A stretch of DNA of 64,000 nt from Rhynochetos jubatus. Its lineage: Eukaryota; Chordata; Aves; Eurypygiformes; Rhynochetidae. The translations under genes and the position numbers were made by a program. Below the pieces are notes generated by a model. It was given only the letters and a program-made list of their open reading frames with translations. It searched no databases and was not told the origin of the DNA. Positions 1 through 12,861 of the stretch are shown one piece after another (the first letter of the stretch is position 1; each line of letters starts with the position of its first letter). Location of the stretch: the NCBI GenBank assembly GCA_027574665.1, contig CM050654.1:31515722-31579721 (forward strand), read 5' to 3'.

Positions 1-297
1 CACCTTTTACAAGGGCCTGTATTGACAGGACAAGGGGTAATGGGTTTAAATTGAAAGCAGGGAGATCTAGATTAGATATCAGGATGAAATTCTTCCTGGA
101 GATGGTGGTGAGGCACTGGCACAGTTTGCCCAGAGAAGCTGTGGATGCCCCATCCCTGGAAGTGTCCAAGGCCAGGCTGGATGAGGCTCTGAGCAACCTG
201 GTCTAGTGGAAGGTGTCCCTGCCCATGGCAGGGGGGTTGGAACTGGATGGTCTTCAAGGTCCCTTCCAACCCAAACCATGCTGTGATTCTGTGAATT
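1..297 (+). mobile_element. CR1 LINE 3' end fragment
   Basis: Avian CR1 3' region. It contains the hallmark phrases GAGGCACTGGCACAG, GAAGCTGTGGATGCCCCATC, AGGCCAGGCTGGATGAGG, AAGGTCCCTTCCAACCCAAACC and the tail GTGATTCTGTGAA. It runs off the left edge, so its full length is unknown. It lies in the intron upstream of the first SEC22A exon seen. Confidence 0.93.
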
Positions 298-1695
298 ATT
301 TCATATGGCACACAAGGAATGAGGGAGTGGGAGGGATAGGAATGATTTTTCTAGTGTGGAGGCACGGTGTAGTGAAGTCTTGAATGGTGCCTACCTGTCC
401 TACTGCTCCATCTAGCTCTTTCACAACAGTGCCTTTTGTTTTCACCCTTTTGTGTTTTCTTTTTTTAATAACAATTCCTAAATTTTTGGAGCTAGTGAAG
501 TTGATAGTGTACCTGCATGTCAGCACTGATTAAGTAATAATTCAGAAGATCCTCTTTTTCTCTGTTTGCAGTGTGACGATTAGATTCTCGTGAAATAATT
601 CTTTGAATGTATTGTTTACTCAGAATTTTGCTTTACGTGTGACCTTTCTCCTTAGTATTGGTAACGGTGCCATTATGCCGTTACGGCGCTGCTAGCTGAG
701 GTAAATTGTGATTCTAATTTAGATATGCTGTTTGAAATGAGGTGAGTGATTTCATCCTAACCCCTAGCAAACACGTTGACAATAAGGTAGAAGTTATGGT
801 GGTGGAACGATTTACCGCCTGAATGATCCTTGACGGTGCTCAGCCTTCTCCGCCTCCCACTGGCGTGTGTGAGTTTCCAGCGTTTCTCAGCATGAGGCCC
901 AGCAGGGACTAAATTTTTCCAGTTGATTTTTTTTTCAAAACTTAGCGGTACTTGGCTTGTAAACTGATCAGCTTAGAATAAATTTCTGAGAATGAGACAT
1001 GAGGCATGGTCAGGATGTTTTTTATTACTTTTTTTCTTTGATTACTTTTAATAGGGTAAGTTATCCATCAAAACTGTGAAGAAATTTGAAGGTGTCGTGA
1101 AAACGTGACCTCTCTTTAATGAACCGCCTAAATGCGATGGGGAGATGTGTATTGAAAACTGTCCCTCTCTGATTTCACATTCGTCACCTCTGGTCATCCT
1201 GGCAGCTCTGTTTGGAGAATGGTGAATCCCTTGTTGTACAGAGCAGTGTTATTTCCTCACGTATTTTAGAAAGAACGAACCGCTTCCCCCCGCAATCTGA
1301 GAAAAGGTTTTGCGTTTTTTGGGATGCACCAGGGCACATATTCTGCATTTGAAACGAATGAAAAGCTGCTATGGGGCAGATCTGCTGGGTTTCTGTATGC
1401 TAAAAGCTTTATGTTACTCTCCGTCCCACGCACGTGAAGGTGTGTACATGTGCGTACATACTCGTAGCTGCCTAGCACAGCTGCGCCTAGGATCGTACAC
1501 TGCAGTGTTGAAGTAAAACAGCGCCTAGAAGTAAATGGCTTTTCTTCCCGCACAGCGTTGGACTTTTCGGTAAACGTTAATTCCTTTGCTACCCCAGGGC
1601 AGTTTTTGCTTTTCTGAGTATAGAATATGAGATCAGCCTAGTGAAGCAGCGAATTACCTGCATTGAAATTTGAACCTTTCAATTTGTTTTCTCAG
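298..1695 (+). other. SEC22A: SEC22A intron (upstream of first exon in window)
   Basis: After the CR1 copy this is unique, moderately CpG-containing intron sequence. I looked for an exon encoding the missing N-terminal ~60 residues of the longin domain and found none, so that exon is probably to the left. Confidence 0.7.
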
Positions 1696-1859
1696 CTTTA
1701 TCAGTTCTCTGGGAGTAAGCTATATGATGTTGTGCGCTGAAAATTATCCCAGTGTCCTGGCTTTCTGCTTCCTGGATGAGCTTCAGAAAGAGTTCATCAC
1801 TACCTACAATATGATGAAGACAAATACCGCTGTCAGACCGTACTGCTTTATAGAGTTTG
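1696..1859 (+). CDS. SEC22A: SEC22A exon: second half of longin domain
   Basis: Coding exon of 164 bp. The acceptor is ttttctcag just before 1696; the first base completes an Asn codon begun in an exon outside the window. It encodes [18 protein letters not shown] and then a stretch ending [11 protein letters not shown], typical of the SEC22A longin fold. The donor is g|gtaagg at 1860 and the exon ends with one base of an Asp codon, completed at 3330. Confidence 0.96.
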
Positions 1860-4800
1860 GTAAGGATCTGTCTTCTGTGTCCTTCTTTCTCACATTGAGA
1901 CAGATGAGTATTTAATTAGATGTGCAACTTCATGCATACAAAACAGAAATGTCCAAGGCAGTTTATGGCTGTATTTGAGGTGGATTTAGAGTCTGTTGTA
2001 ACTCCTGTTAGAGTCAATAAGGAAATACTTCCGTGGACATTAAATTGGACTAGTGGAGTTTTATCCAAACTTGTTTATAATCTTTCTGTTCACTCCAGTA
2101 GGTTTTGGTTTGTCTCGTGGGACCAAATCTGGAGTTCATCTTCTCCTAGTTAATAATACTAGGAGTCGTTTGACTTCATACCTGTAGAGATACTTAACCT
2201 GTGAAGGCATTGGGCTTCATACATTTCTCTAGTAAAGATTGCGACTTCATGTTTGTTCTTAGCTGTCCTGTAATTTTGGTTCAGTACCTGAAAGGGATGG
2301 ATCTTTGTCTGATGACATGGTGAAGCATTTAATCTTCTGTCATGCAAGCTCCAAATACAACTGATGTCTTGTATACCAGATAACAGCTGTTACGGATTCC
2401 ATTAATATTTGTCGTTTTAATGCTATATGTTAGGCAGTTATTTGAAATATATGTATAAAATGTGTTAGAGCAAAAAGAACTGCAGATTTAGAAAAATGAG
2501 GGAAGAGATTGCAGTTGGATAATTCCTGTCTATAATTGTCCGTCAGTCTTTAGCAATTTCTGTTTAAATTGTTGTCTTTCTTAGGAAGATTTCTGTGAGC
2601 ACTTCCCCTCCCCCTTCTTTGTTTTACTAGATGTTCAGTCACAATGTAGGTCTATTACAGTCTTTATATCTGTATAATATGGTATTAATTATACAGTGGA
2701 ATAATATAGTATTAATTATCCAGTGGGGAGGCACTGGCACAGGTTGCCCAGAGAAGCTGTGGATGCCCCATCCCTGGGAGTATTCAAGGCCAGGCTGGAT
2801 GAGGCTTGGAGCAACCTGGTCTGGTGGAGGGTGTCCCTGCCCATGGCAGGGGGGTTGGAACTGGTTGGTCTTTAAGGTCCCTTCCAACCCAAACCACCCT
2901 ATGATTCTGTGATCATTTTCTCTGCTTGAATATTTTGCAAGCACAATTCATACTCAACTAAGTTTGTATTTGAATGCAGGAGTTAATTTTTTCATCAGGA
3001 CATTTAGTAACCTAACGGGAAAGCTAGAGTAAGCGCAGTAATCCCATTGCACGAGCAACGCGTTGTCTCATGCAGTGAAAAGCCATTAGTTTATTCACAG
3101 TTACTAATTAGATTTCCAGAGCTTATTTTTTTTTACTGCAGAATTAAATAGCCCATGATATATTAGTCACAAAACAGAAATAGTATTAAACATTCCAAGA
3201 TAAATATGAGCATTTCAAGCAATATATTTCAATTTGTGAAGTATGTAGTACATAAAGCTGCGTGGACTTGGATTATTTAATTAACAAAAGTCCATAAGGA
3301 TATATCTTTTTATTTTGAATTTTACACAGATAATTTCATTCAGAGGACCAAACAGAGGTATAACAACACACGTTCTCTGTCAACAAAGATGAACCTTGCG
3401 GACATGCAGACAGAAATCAAACTGAGACCACCTTATCAAATTTCTGTGTCAGAGCTTGGTTCAGCTAACGGGTTCGCACATTTAGCCGTGGCAGAATACG
3501 CGGGTACTGGTAAGATATCTGCAGGTGAGTGTCAGACGTTTGTTTTCATATCCTAAACGAGGCAAATGCAGAGTAGTAGAATTAATCTTTGATATTTTTT
3601 TCTTCTTTAAAAAAAAGCCTTTTCACCGTGATGTTCTCAAAGCGCGGAAGTGCCATGACCTTACGTGTGTTTTAGCCTAGATGGCTGTTCTGTCCTCTGC
3701 TCGAAGTGCGTATCTTCCCGAGGCACTCGGAGAGAGAAATGGGTCTATTCAATGGACCGCTTCACTGAAGGGAAAATAATCTACATGAAAATAATGACTG
3801 TGAGCACTTAGCAAGATAATCTTTCTTTTTCTGACTTTTTAAGAGTTTAAGAAAATTTTTATCCTTCCTGCCCAGTAAGACCCAGTGATGACGTAAGCTG
3901 AGAGCAAAGTGTTGTGAGTTAGAGCAGCTGGAGGGAGAAGCATCACTTTAGGCAGCATCTGTGATGGTGACTATCCAAAGAGCTGCGCTGGCTAAAAGAC
4001 GTGCTCTCGCGAATAAGCGCCTTGTGTGCAGTGTTAATAATAGCAACCTTGTATGTTCTTGCCACGTTAATTTAACAGTATTAGAGGGAGAGGCTGGAAA
4101 ATTAATAAAGGAAGTGTGTGAAGACTTTTAGGTTGTTTGCAAGAGTGGAATCTTTTAAGCAGCACTGTACATACCTTTAATTATCTAATTATGCTTATAA
4201 GCGTGTGCTGTTTTTAAAGGTATGTAGCTCTGTGATCACATTTGCTGGCCGCTTTCGATGCTTACATCGTTGTTACCTCTTGATGTTCCAGTGTAATCTT
4301 GGCTTGTGGAAGAAGTTACAGTGGCAGAAGTGGCAACTGGTTAACTCTGAAAATTGTCTAGCTTCAGACTACCTGCAATTGGAAAAAGGAAAAACAATAA
4401 GCATGCGAGAATTCTGCCAGTATCAGAATTGAGTGTGGTTTTAAAGCTGTCCATGTAGTAGGAGATGAGGTTTTTATCACTTTTCTATGAAAAAGCGTTG
4501 GAAGATCATATAGGCCTAAACTAAACTATGTAAGGACCATTTCCCTTTTTAATATAAAGTAAAATTAAACAGTATTTGGCAGATAGTCTTGCAGGGTTTT
4601 TTCACTTGCCTCTCCACTATTTGTCTTACAGAAGCAGTTCTGTTGTCCTTTTCCCATGTCGAATTTCTTTTGGTTTTTTTTCCCCTCTTTCAGTTACTTT
4701 TAACTTTCTTCTTCCTCTGAATTCTGTAGATGTCTGTTCAGTTATCCACTTCCTTCCTTGAATTGCTGTAGAAAGTCACCATCAAAGGGCCGTACGTTAT

Positions 4801-7800
4801 GAGAGGTTTGCACTTTGCTCCTTCTTCAGCTTTTCACATTTTAGATGCTATTGGATAACAGTGTCTTTTTTAGCAAGTCTGCTAATAGTTTGTAATTCTG
4901 TACATTCGTTGCATCTCTCCACCCTTGAAAAGAACTTCCTCTGGATGTTTGCTACCCACTGACTTGGCTAGATTTCAAAGTTTCTCCTTTGCCCTAAGTA
5001 CAAATTCCCACAAAAAGATGTGGTTTGCCTAGTGTAACTTCCTGAACTTGCTGTCTTGTTAAAACAAGGCGACTTGCTGTAAGGGAATTCAGTATGTTAA
5101 ATCCATAGCAGGCAGAGGTAGGGAGTCGGGTGGATGCAAATCTTGTTTTGTTACATGGTATAGCAGAGTTTGATGTGGTAGTTTTGGAGATGTGGAGTTG
5201 CTGAAGCACTGTCTGTTAGTTGCTTCTACATGTAATTGGAGGTGTATCCAAGGTCTGTTATTGTTGTTAAAGTAATTGAAAATAGCAGCAAAAGCTGTGC
5301 TGTGGAGTGAGGAATAGGGGTAATTATTAACGTGTGAAGCAGAAAGTGGGCAGAATTTTGCTTCAGAGGTGACTGTAGGTGTGGGCAGGCATTAGAAATA
5401 GGTTGACAGCATACTGATAAGTGATCATTTAGGTACTTGCTTAGGACAAATTTACTGTTTCCTGAGCTGTTTTCAATGAAGGAACAGTTCTCAAATACAT
5501 GATACGTGGGGAAAATGGGATTGTCTGGAGAGCTGTGCCTGGAGAGCAGTCAACTAATTTTATCCACCGGTTAATGAAATGCAATGACTTCTGGCTAAAA
5601 CCAGTCACACACACCTTCAGCTTTTTGACGCTGTCTAGGTGAGATGATTTAAAAAACCCAAAATAAACCAAACCAACCCATTACGAGTCACTGAAAAAGA
5701 ACGGTTCGGTATGCAAAACACCCTAGCTGACCTCAACCGAGTGGCTGCCGGTAGTGTTCCTCTGGTATGCGCTACGGTTGGACAAGCAATAAGCTCTGAA
5801 AGTTAAGCATGGGTGATGCTTTGTGTTAAAAAAAAATCCCAAACCTGATTACAGTACTAAATTCAGCACAAACGCGGTAACTAATTTTGTGTTCTATTTT
5901 TAGGTTACCACACACTCATAATTAGACAGCCCTGTCTGCTTATCAGTGGGGAAATAGCTTTTGTCATTTTTTCCTTTGGGTTCTGTAGCTCCATAAGCTG
6001 TTTGGAAAGCCTTTGTGCTGGGTCTGTGCAAGGCGAACAGCCAGGATCGACACCCCTCTCTCCATTAGTGTTACAGTTCGTTAACCTCATTGTTCACATC
6101 TCTACACTCGGTTGATGTGAACACGACGATTTCCGTATGGCTCAGCAGTCCTATTGTTTTCCCCATGCTGCCTGGCCTGTTAAGAGTTTCGCATTGTTTT
6201 TTCATATTTGCTTGCTGTTCCTAGTTATGGACAGGGACAGTAATGAGGAGCGTGCACAACTGTTATGTACTGGTGACCCCAGCTAAGCCTGAAAGAGGGG
6301 CTGTGCACGGACAGTAGGCGTGCGTTCATTTTCATCTGCTTTGTAAGAGACTTCGAAGCACCATCTGGAAGGTCTGTGTAAGGTTTTAATATAGATACCA
6401 GCTTAGTTTCAGAGATGTCTTTTTATGGGTGCCTTTGGTAGCCCTCACTGGCTGTGTTCTTTAAGGTAGGGAGCTGCAATAGCGTTGCCTCACAGTATTC
6501 CGTTCAGCAAACAAGCTAAATGAGTCTCGATGGCTCTGCTAATGCGTTAGCGTTAAGGGAAAGTGGAGGGTGGGAGAGGAGCTCTTAAGCACGCGTTTCA
6601 TTAGCTGGCTACTAATTGTAGACAGATTTCACTCGGAAGCGCATCGTTTGCCATTGATTTCCTGGCATGTAGCAGCTTTCAGTGCCATACTGAATAAACG
6701 GAATGCATTGGATTGAAGACTAATAAGAAAATTGTGTGTGTGAATTGAAGGAAAGTATACTTTTTGTTAAACCTTGTGTTGAAATATTAAAAGCGTTTCT
6801 TTGTTTTAGAAAAAAAGATTGACGCTTTGTGGTTTGCTTCAGTGATGTCATCTTGAGCTAGAAGCCACTGAAATATGAGATCTCTAAAGATACTGCTTTG
6901 ACCTTTGATAGCTTTTTTTCGATCCTTTGCAGCTCCTCATCAGCGTCTGGAACCTGTGACTCTGCCAGGGATTGTCTCATTTGTGCTTAGTCTGTTATGT
7001 GGGGCTCTGAATTTAATTCGTGGCTTTCACGCCATAGAAAGTCTTCTCCAGGTACCGTACATGTTTATGAATTTAAGTTATGCATCACCGCAGCCCTTAA
7101 CACCGCCTGAGAAGCTGCTCGCTTCTGCACTAAGTCTGGCCAGTTTGGTTCTCAGAAATGCTGTTTGTGGGGTCAGACCTCTGTCTGTGCAACCTACGTT
7201 GTTCTGGTCTGCGCATCCCTCTCGGGGGAGATGCCTCATTCACTGGGGCGCTGAGTTTCGAAAGCAGGAGGAGGTGGGTGGCCGACTCCTTCCCTAGGTA
7301 CCTTCGTAGCAGTGAGTATCTGAACATCGCGTTCTGTTTTCTAAATTTATGCCAGGATATGAGACGTTTAATTTTAATAGATGTTATTTAAAAACACTTG
7401 AGAGAAATGATGAACAGCTCTGAAAATCTGGCCTGGTTTTTTGCAAGCTCCACAGGGTGGTGGATCTTTAAACAGATTTTGTGAAATTGTTTTATAGAAA
7501 CCTCTTTGGGGTTTTTGTTTGTTTTTAATAAACCTTCTTAAGTAGCTTACTTATTTCTCTATGCTGGAAGGGTCAGTGTAAGGGCAACTGTCAAGTGATT
7601 TCCTCTGAAATACCCCAAAACCACCAAACCAACACCCACCCCCCTCGACAAACATATACTTGCTGATGTCAACTCTGCCCTGACCCTCCCTATAGCCTTT
7701 CCGTTTCTTTCTATTCCCTTGCTTGTGTGAGGTGCGTTCTCACTGCTACAGTGAAAATGATGGTGGTTAATGATGTCAGGCAGTTCAAACGAATACGCTG

Positions 7801-10800
7801 GTCGTGCTTGCAAGCACGCACGGAAAGGTCACGTGTGTTCCCACAAAAAAGGGTTTACTTAACACTAAACGGCTGTGCTACTGTGGTGATGGAGGTAGAA
7901 CTAAAAATCCTGTGGGAGTTTTCTGAAAGAAAATGGTTGCGTAACAGAGAAGCTTTTTATTCAGACACATATCTGGAACTTACAACGGCAGTGCTTTTGA
8001 TACCTAATGGACGTGTTAGGGACATAAGGTAAAGAATCACAGAATCACAGGATGGTCGGGGTTGGAAGGGACCTTAAATACCATCTAGTTCCACCTCCCT
8101 GCCATGGGCAGGGACACCCTCCACCAGACCAGGTTGCTCCAAGCCTCATCCAGCCTGGCCTTGAACACTTCCAGGGATGGGGCACCCACAGCTTCTCTGG
8201 GCAACCTGTGCCAGTGCCTCACCACCCTCTCCGGGAAGAATTTCTTCCTGATATCCAATCTAAATGTCCCTGCTTAAAGTTTAAACCCGTTACCCCTTGT
8301 CCTGTCACTACAGGCCCTTGTAAAAAGTCCCCCACCCCTACTTCCTGAAGATGAAGAAGATGACTTGCGTTTCAGGTGTCTTATGTAATTATCTGTCTTA
8401 TAGATAAGATTGAATCAAGCAGTAATGTTTGAGGTCTCAGCATTTCCTGAAGACTGATGAATAGATGAGCAAGGCTAATGAAAGTTTTCCATGCTAGGTC
8501 CTTATTTTGAGTTGTTTTTGGATTGATTTTTAAAGAAAAACCAAGAATGAAATCATGAGCATCCATCTCTGCCTTACCCCTAGTTAGATTTGCCTCTGTT
8601 ACGCACACTTGTCTCGGTGTATAAAGGGCAGTGAATTTAAGGTACCCTGCAGCATGAATAGTACCGAACAGGATTCTACCACGTAGTGTGATGTTTCTAG
8701 AACTTGCTTTGTTACCTTTGGGTCAGATTCACCTCTTCAGCTGGTGACAGGGCAGCCAGTTCGTTTTGTTCTGTATGTTACTGCATCTGGAAGTTAGATG
8801 GCAGTACGGGTGGAAGATGCTTTTTCATTTCTGACAAATGAGGCGCGCTAAAATTTCTCTTAGTTTACTTCATTATGGAAAAATCCACAAGGTTTAGGGA
8901 AGAATAATCCAAACCATGATTAATGGCACTTCTTCTGAGAAGTCATTCAAAAGGTTCTCTCTGAATCGGTGTTTCCTTCAGTGGTTTTACGTGGGCGTTA
9001 GCGAAACTCGCTCACAGCCCGTAGCTGCGCACCACCGAGCGCGCGGTGGCGTGAGGCAGAGGATTACGGCCGGGTGAGGAGCGGGCCGCGTTGTGCAGGG
9101 AGGTTTTACGTGCAGACACGCAAGCTTGGCCCTAGTCAGCGCTGCAGGCGCACAGGTTTCACGCTGCGCGTACTCTGAGCAGAGACAAGCCGTAGTTCAG
9201 AACGCACCGCCACCTTCTCAAAATGAAATTCGCTTTCAAGGAGGAACATTTGCAGGAGCACCCGTTGTTTTCATGGGAGAGTTTCTGATTGTCGCAGATG
9301 TTTGTTGGAAAGGCAGTTGGAATAATCACTGAGCATGTAAATTAATTCTGCTCAGCTCGATAGAAACTGTAACAACCCGCTGGAGTAAGTTAGAAGGAAT
9401 CTTTGGGTTGTTTTTTGAGCACATAGTGGAAGGATTAATCACTTCGAGTAAGTTTTTCTATCTTTTCCTTCAAGAAAACTTAATTTTCCAGTAACCCCGC
9501 CGTGATAAATTCACGGGCTGTTTGTCCTGGCTGCCATGCAGCAGAGCTGCCGGCATTCTTCATTCTCCACGCAGGACGTTACCACACCCCAGTGGCCAGT
9601 TTGTGTCTTTGCCTTCCACCTCGTTCCCGTTTCGGGAAGCTGCAGCGAGGTACAGTTCCGCAAAGTTGATGTTAAGGGTAGGTACCGGCGTTGCGAAGGC
9701 AAGTGAGCGGTGTTAGAGCTGCCTTAAGGCTGTTGGCAGTCTCAGCGTTACTTGTCTGTTGGGAATAAACCGATCAGGGTGGGTTTTTCCAGACATAGCA
9801 GTAAGCAATGATTAGTGCTGACTCCTTTGGTTTAGCGCAGTCTAGGAACTGTTATAAATCTCGATGTGATACTGTAACAGACAACAATGAATAACTTCTG
9901 TACTGTAAATGTGTGGTATTTCACTGAAACACTGCAAACCATGCCTTTCTGTTCTGTTTTCACAGAATGAAGGTGAAGATTTCAGCTACGTTATTGCATT
10001 TTTCCTCGGAACGGCAGCCTGTTTGTACCAGGTGTGTTCTTCTGCTTGCATAATTCACTAGAGTTTAGAAACATTACCCAGTCATGCAGAATTGTCATCA
10101 TGTTTTCCTAAATGTCACAGATACTTGAACAGGGTGATTATAAAAATAATTTCTGCTCTATTTTATTTCATTAATCACAAACTGTCATACGGTGGATTGA
10201 TGCAAAGAGCATCTGTTTGCTGGCATTTTTATCCAGTTAGTTAAGAGATTTGCTATCTTTTTCTTTCTGGAGCTTAGTTTATTTCTAAAGCCACACGGAG
10301 GTTATATAATTTCCTTAAAGTAATAGTAAATCCAAACCTCTGAACACATGCCTTACTGCTGCTTTCCTTTGGGAAGGTTTGAAGTAAAGACAGTACTACC
10401 TAGGCACAACAGCCCAGACGTGTCCTCGCTTTGTACATTATTGTGCACCTGCTTCCTGCCCAAAGCTTTCAGCCACTTGCCGCTGTTTTCTTTCTCCTGC
10501 CTGATGTTTCATGTTGCATTTCAGGTCTCTAGGTTTTCCATTTCTGCATCTGAATTTGACTTGGTAATTTGTAGCACAGTGTTCTGGTGCCCATTGGCAT
10601 TTGCCATTTGGTGACGCTGCGGTTGTGTTTAGCTGGGACTGTAATGTCTGTCGTGCTCAGTGGCTGTTACGGTACTTCCTTTGCCTTTTAATCTCTTGCA
10701 CGTGGAGTGGAGCAGGCAGTTTCTACTTGCTTCCCTGTGCCAATGTTTAATACAGGGTCAGGCTGCAAAATAACGTTTCAGGATTCCCCTCCGATGTCAG

Positions 10801-12861
10801 CCTTTTGTCCAGGTTACCCATAATCTCCGTTCTCTGTAGCTCTAGCAAAATGTCAGAGTACAACTTGTGTTCTTCACCACTTGCTGACTTTTCATCCGCT
10901 TCTGCCTTAAATAATTGTTCAGACTGGTGTTAATTTTCCATGCCAACAATCTGTTCCATATCAGATAAGGTGGAGCGCCTCCATTCTTTGTGCAGAAAAC
11001 ACACATTCTTCCCTCCTCTACCGAATTAGAAACCATAGTCTTTATAAAGTATTCATGTTTCTGCACTGAGACATAAGGACATATGTCTTCCCCCGCTGTA
11101 TTCCGTAGTATTTTTGGGTTTTAAACCCTTCATATTTATTAATCATTTTGATGAAGCATATCCTGACTCTTATTTTAATCTTGGAAGCAGTTACACTCCT
11201 TCATATGTTGTCAGTGGAGGCGCTGACGCTGAGAAATTGAGTTCTTGCTGCGGAGATACTAGTACCAACTAATTGCTCTTTTAGATGCGATTTGTAAAAC
11301 TGTCAGCACAAGTCGGTTGCGTGTGCTCTGCTCAAAGTGGTCAGGCAGGTTCAGAGGAATTCCATCTGGGTTCTGAAACACGCGGATTCCTTATCTCCAG
11401 TTTTACTTTGCTTTGGGGGAAGGACATACACACCTCACAGAGACCGTGCCTTCTCACAGCTCTGAAGATGCTTAGATAGCCAGAAATTACAAGCAGTTTA
11501 GTGAACCTGAGCACAGTTCCAGTGGCAGCGCGTGCTTTACGAGGCAGCGGCTGAGTTTCAGGCAGAATGTAATCTCGGTAACTGGCGTTGTTCGCTTGCG
11601 AGCGTGTGATGCTTTTGCCCTTTTCTGAGAAACGTGAAAAATGAAACAAGTTCAGTAGTTTCCGTGACTCTGATAAAACATGGCAAATGGCCAAGAACAG
11701 AATTGACGCTTAGATAATCTGACGATGAGTGCTGTTAAATTTGTGTGAGCGTGGTTACATATCCACGGGGAACAGATTCGGAATACAAAGTAAGCCCAAA
11801 CGATGTTGTTACCTACCTTGGAGCACAGCAAAACCAAATGGCTAGAATCCAGAGAGGGCAAACGATTTTTGTGTGGAAGTCAAGGAAGTAGTTTGGACAA
11901 CAGCAGAAGTAAAACCACGGTCCACAGAAAAGCAGCGGGCAGCTGTGTCCTCCTAGAGATGAAACCCAAGGCACGAGACTTGAGCAGGGTTCCACGTGCG
12001 GTGGGAAGGCGGCAGAGCAGGCAGCTGTGAGCGGTGCTGACGCTGTGTTACAGCCCGCTGCGCAGAAACCGGCCCCTAAAATGTGGTAGAACACCAGCAG
12101 TCGTGTATTTCTCTCCAAACGTGACCCTGGCGCAGCCCGAAGAAGGGCAGGGACCTGTGTGGACCTCTCTGCACCCACCAGTTAACCCTCTGCGTTATCC
12201 CTAACAGGATACCGGGTGGGAATCGGGGGGATAGCCTCGTGCTGAGTATTCCAGGTGTCAGGGCTCTGGTGTTGTTCCTGTCCTTCCCATTGCTTCGCAT
12301 GAGGAGCAGGTAACACTGGCTCTTGTTCCTTCCCTGTTGCTTGGGGGAACAGAGTGTATTTTGACCAGAGATTGCCAGGAACAGCCACTTCCCTTTGTCT
12401 TGGGCCACTCATTATTGCAGGTTGTAATCGATTGTTACAAGAAAATTGTTCTTCAAGAGGATTTAATGGAAGCAGAATGTAACCTTGTATTGGTGTCAGG
12501 TACTTTTCACCCTTCCATCGCTGCTAAATTGCTAGCCTTCTGTCGTGTTTGAGTTAGCTGTACTTGTTTTGGGGTTGTACTTTCGCAAGAACCAGATAAT
12601 GTTTCTGCAGTGGAAGTTATTTTCCACGCGATAATCTGATTTCTTTGTTCTTCTTGACAGTGTTACCTGTTTGTATACTACACGGGCTGGAGGAATGCCA
12701 AATCCTTCCTGACTTTTGGGTTAATTTGCCTGTGTAACATGTATCTGTATGAACTGCGCAACCTGTGGCAGCTCTTCTTTCACGTGACTGTGGGAGCATT
12801 TTCTACCTTACAAATCCGACTGCGACAACCACAGGGCAAGTCCCCGGATTACAACGTCTGA
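1696..12861 (+). CDS. SEC22A: SEC22A vesicle-trafficking protein, C-terminal five exons (partial gene)
   Basis: SEC22 family protein of the ER/early secretory pathway: an N-terminal longin domain followed by several membrane spans, unlike SEC22B, which carries a SNARE helix and one anchor. Five exons (1696-1859, 3330-3524, 6933-7051, 9966-10031, 12661-12861) join in one open frame with GT-AG introns and give 247 residues plus TGA. The product matches human SEC22A (about 307 residues, from memory) from near residue 61 to the end. Recognisable stretches include [55 protein letters not shown] and the terminal PDYNV. The first ~60 residues, the start codon and the promoter are outside the window. 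The neighbouring convergent gene is ADCY5, as in human, which supports orthology. Exact function in the family is less settled than for SEC22B; a role in ER-Golgi traffic is family knowledge, not visible here. Confidence 0.96.
1860..3329 (+). other. SEC22A: SEC22A intron
   Basis: 1470 bp, GT-AG. It holds one CR1 fragment (2723-2912) and otherwise AT-rich unique sequence with no further feature that I recognise. Confidence 0.9.
2723..2912 (+). mobile_element. CR1 LINE 3' end fragment in SEC22A intron
   Basis: A 190-bp 5'-truncated copy of the same CR1 3' sequence, from GGGGAGGCACTGGCACAGG to CCTATGATTCTGTGAT. It is inserted in the intron between the exons ending at 1859 and starting at 3330, sense to the gene. 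Confidence 0.93.
3330..3524 (+). CDS. SEC22A: SEC22A exon: end of longin domain and linker
   Basis: Coding exon of 195 bp with acceptor tttacacag before 3330 and donor gcag|gtgagt at 3525. It encodes [18 protein letters not shown], then [16 protein letters not shown] and SELGSANG. The last ~20 residues, before the membrane part, are less like human SEC22A than the rest; the linker looks freer to vary. Frame is maintained on both sides (enters with two bases of Asp, leaves with one base of Ala). Confidence 0.96.
3525..6932 (+). other. SEC22A: SEC22A intron
   Basis: 3408 bp, GT-AG, unique sequence. Open frames are short and have no recognisable product. No repeat seen. Confidence 0.9.
6933..7051 (+). 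CDS. SEC22A: SEC22A exon: first membrane-associated segment
   Basis: Coding exon of 119 bp after acceptor gatcctttgcag. It encodes [20 protein letters not shown] and continues [20 protein letters not shown]. The hydrophobic run [16 protein letters not shown] is the first clear membrane segment. The donor is cag|gtaccg at 7052, phase 0. Confidence 0.96.
7052..9965 (+). other. SEC22A: SEC22A intron
   Basis: 2914 bp, GT-AG. It holds a reverse CR1 fragment (8036-8334) and a CpG-dense patch at about 8997-9190. Confidence 0.9.
8036..8334 (-). mobile_element. CR1 LINE 3' end fragment in SEC22A intron
   Basis: Reverse-orientation CR1 copy of about 300 bp. It starts with the reversed tail AATCACAGAATCACAGGAT, then the reversed GGTTGGAAGGGACCTT and AGGCTTGGAGCAACC phrases, and ends near CAGGCCCTTGTAAAAAG. 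It covers the same stretch as the copy at the left edge of the window. Confidence 0.93.
9966..10031 (+). CDS. SEC22A: SEC22A exon: 22-codon membrane segment
   Basis: Small in-frame exon of 66 bp. The acceptor is tgttttcacag and the donor is cag|gtgtgt. It encodes [20 protein letters not shown] and ends YQ, matching human [19 protein letters not shown] membrane-spanning helix starts at YVIAFF. Confidence 0.95.
10032..12660 (+). other. SEC22A: SEC22A intron
   Basis: 2629 bp, GT-AG. It has overlapping open frames of up to ~120 codons on both strands around 11340-12410, none with family features or splice support; nothing else seen. Confidence 0.9.
12661..12861 (+). CDS. SEC22A: SEC22A last coding exon with stop
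   Basis: Terminal coding exon of 201 bp after a pyrimidine-rich acceptor (ttctttgttcttcttgacag). It encodes [40 protein letters not shown] and [12 protein letters not shown], then a short polar tail ending [10 protein letters not shown] and TGA at 12859-12861. Two to three hydrophobic stretches complete the multispanning C-terminal half. One membrane-edge residue is Arg (LQIRLRQ) where human has Trp; this is a real coding difference or a sequencing error. Confidence 0.96.
   Translation, partial: CYLFVYYTGWRNAKSFLTFGLICLCNMYLYELRNLWQLFFHVTVGAFSTLQIRLRQPQGKSPDYNV

Noticed and set aside
1-1695. Possible N-terminal SEC22A exon
   Set aside because: I found no segment encoding the expected first ~60 longin residues; the frame shadows here come from the CR1 and unique intron DNA.
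11340-12410. Overlapping open frames of about 110-120 codons on the - strand in a SEC22A intron
   Set aside because: Mutually overlapping in different frames, no conserved motif, and located wholly inside a spliced intron.
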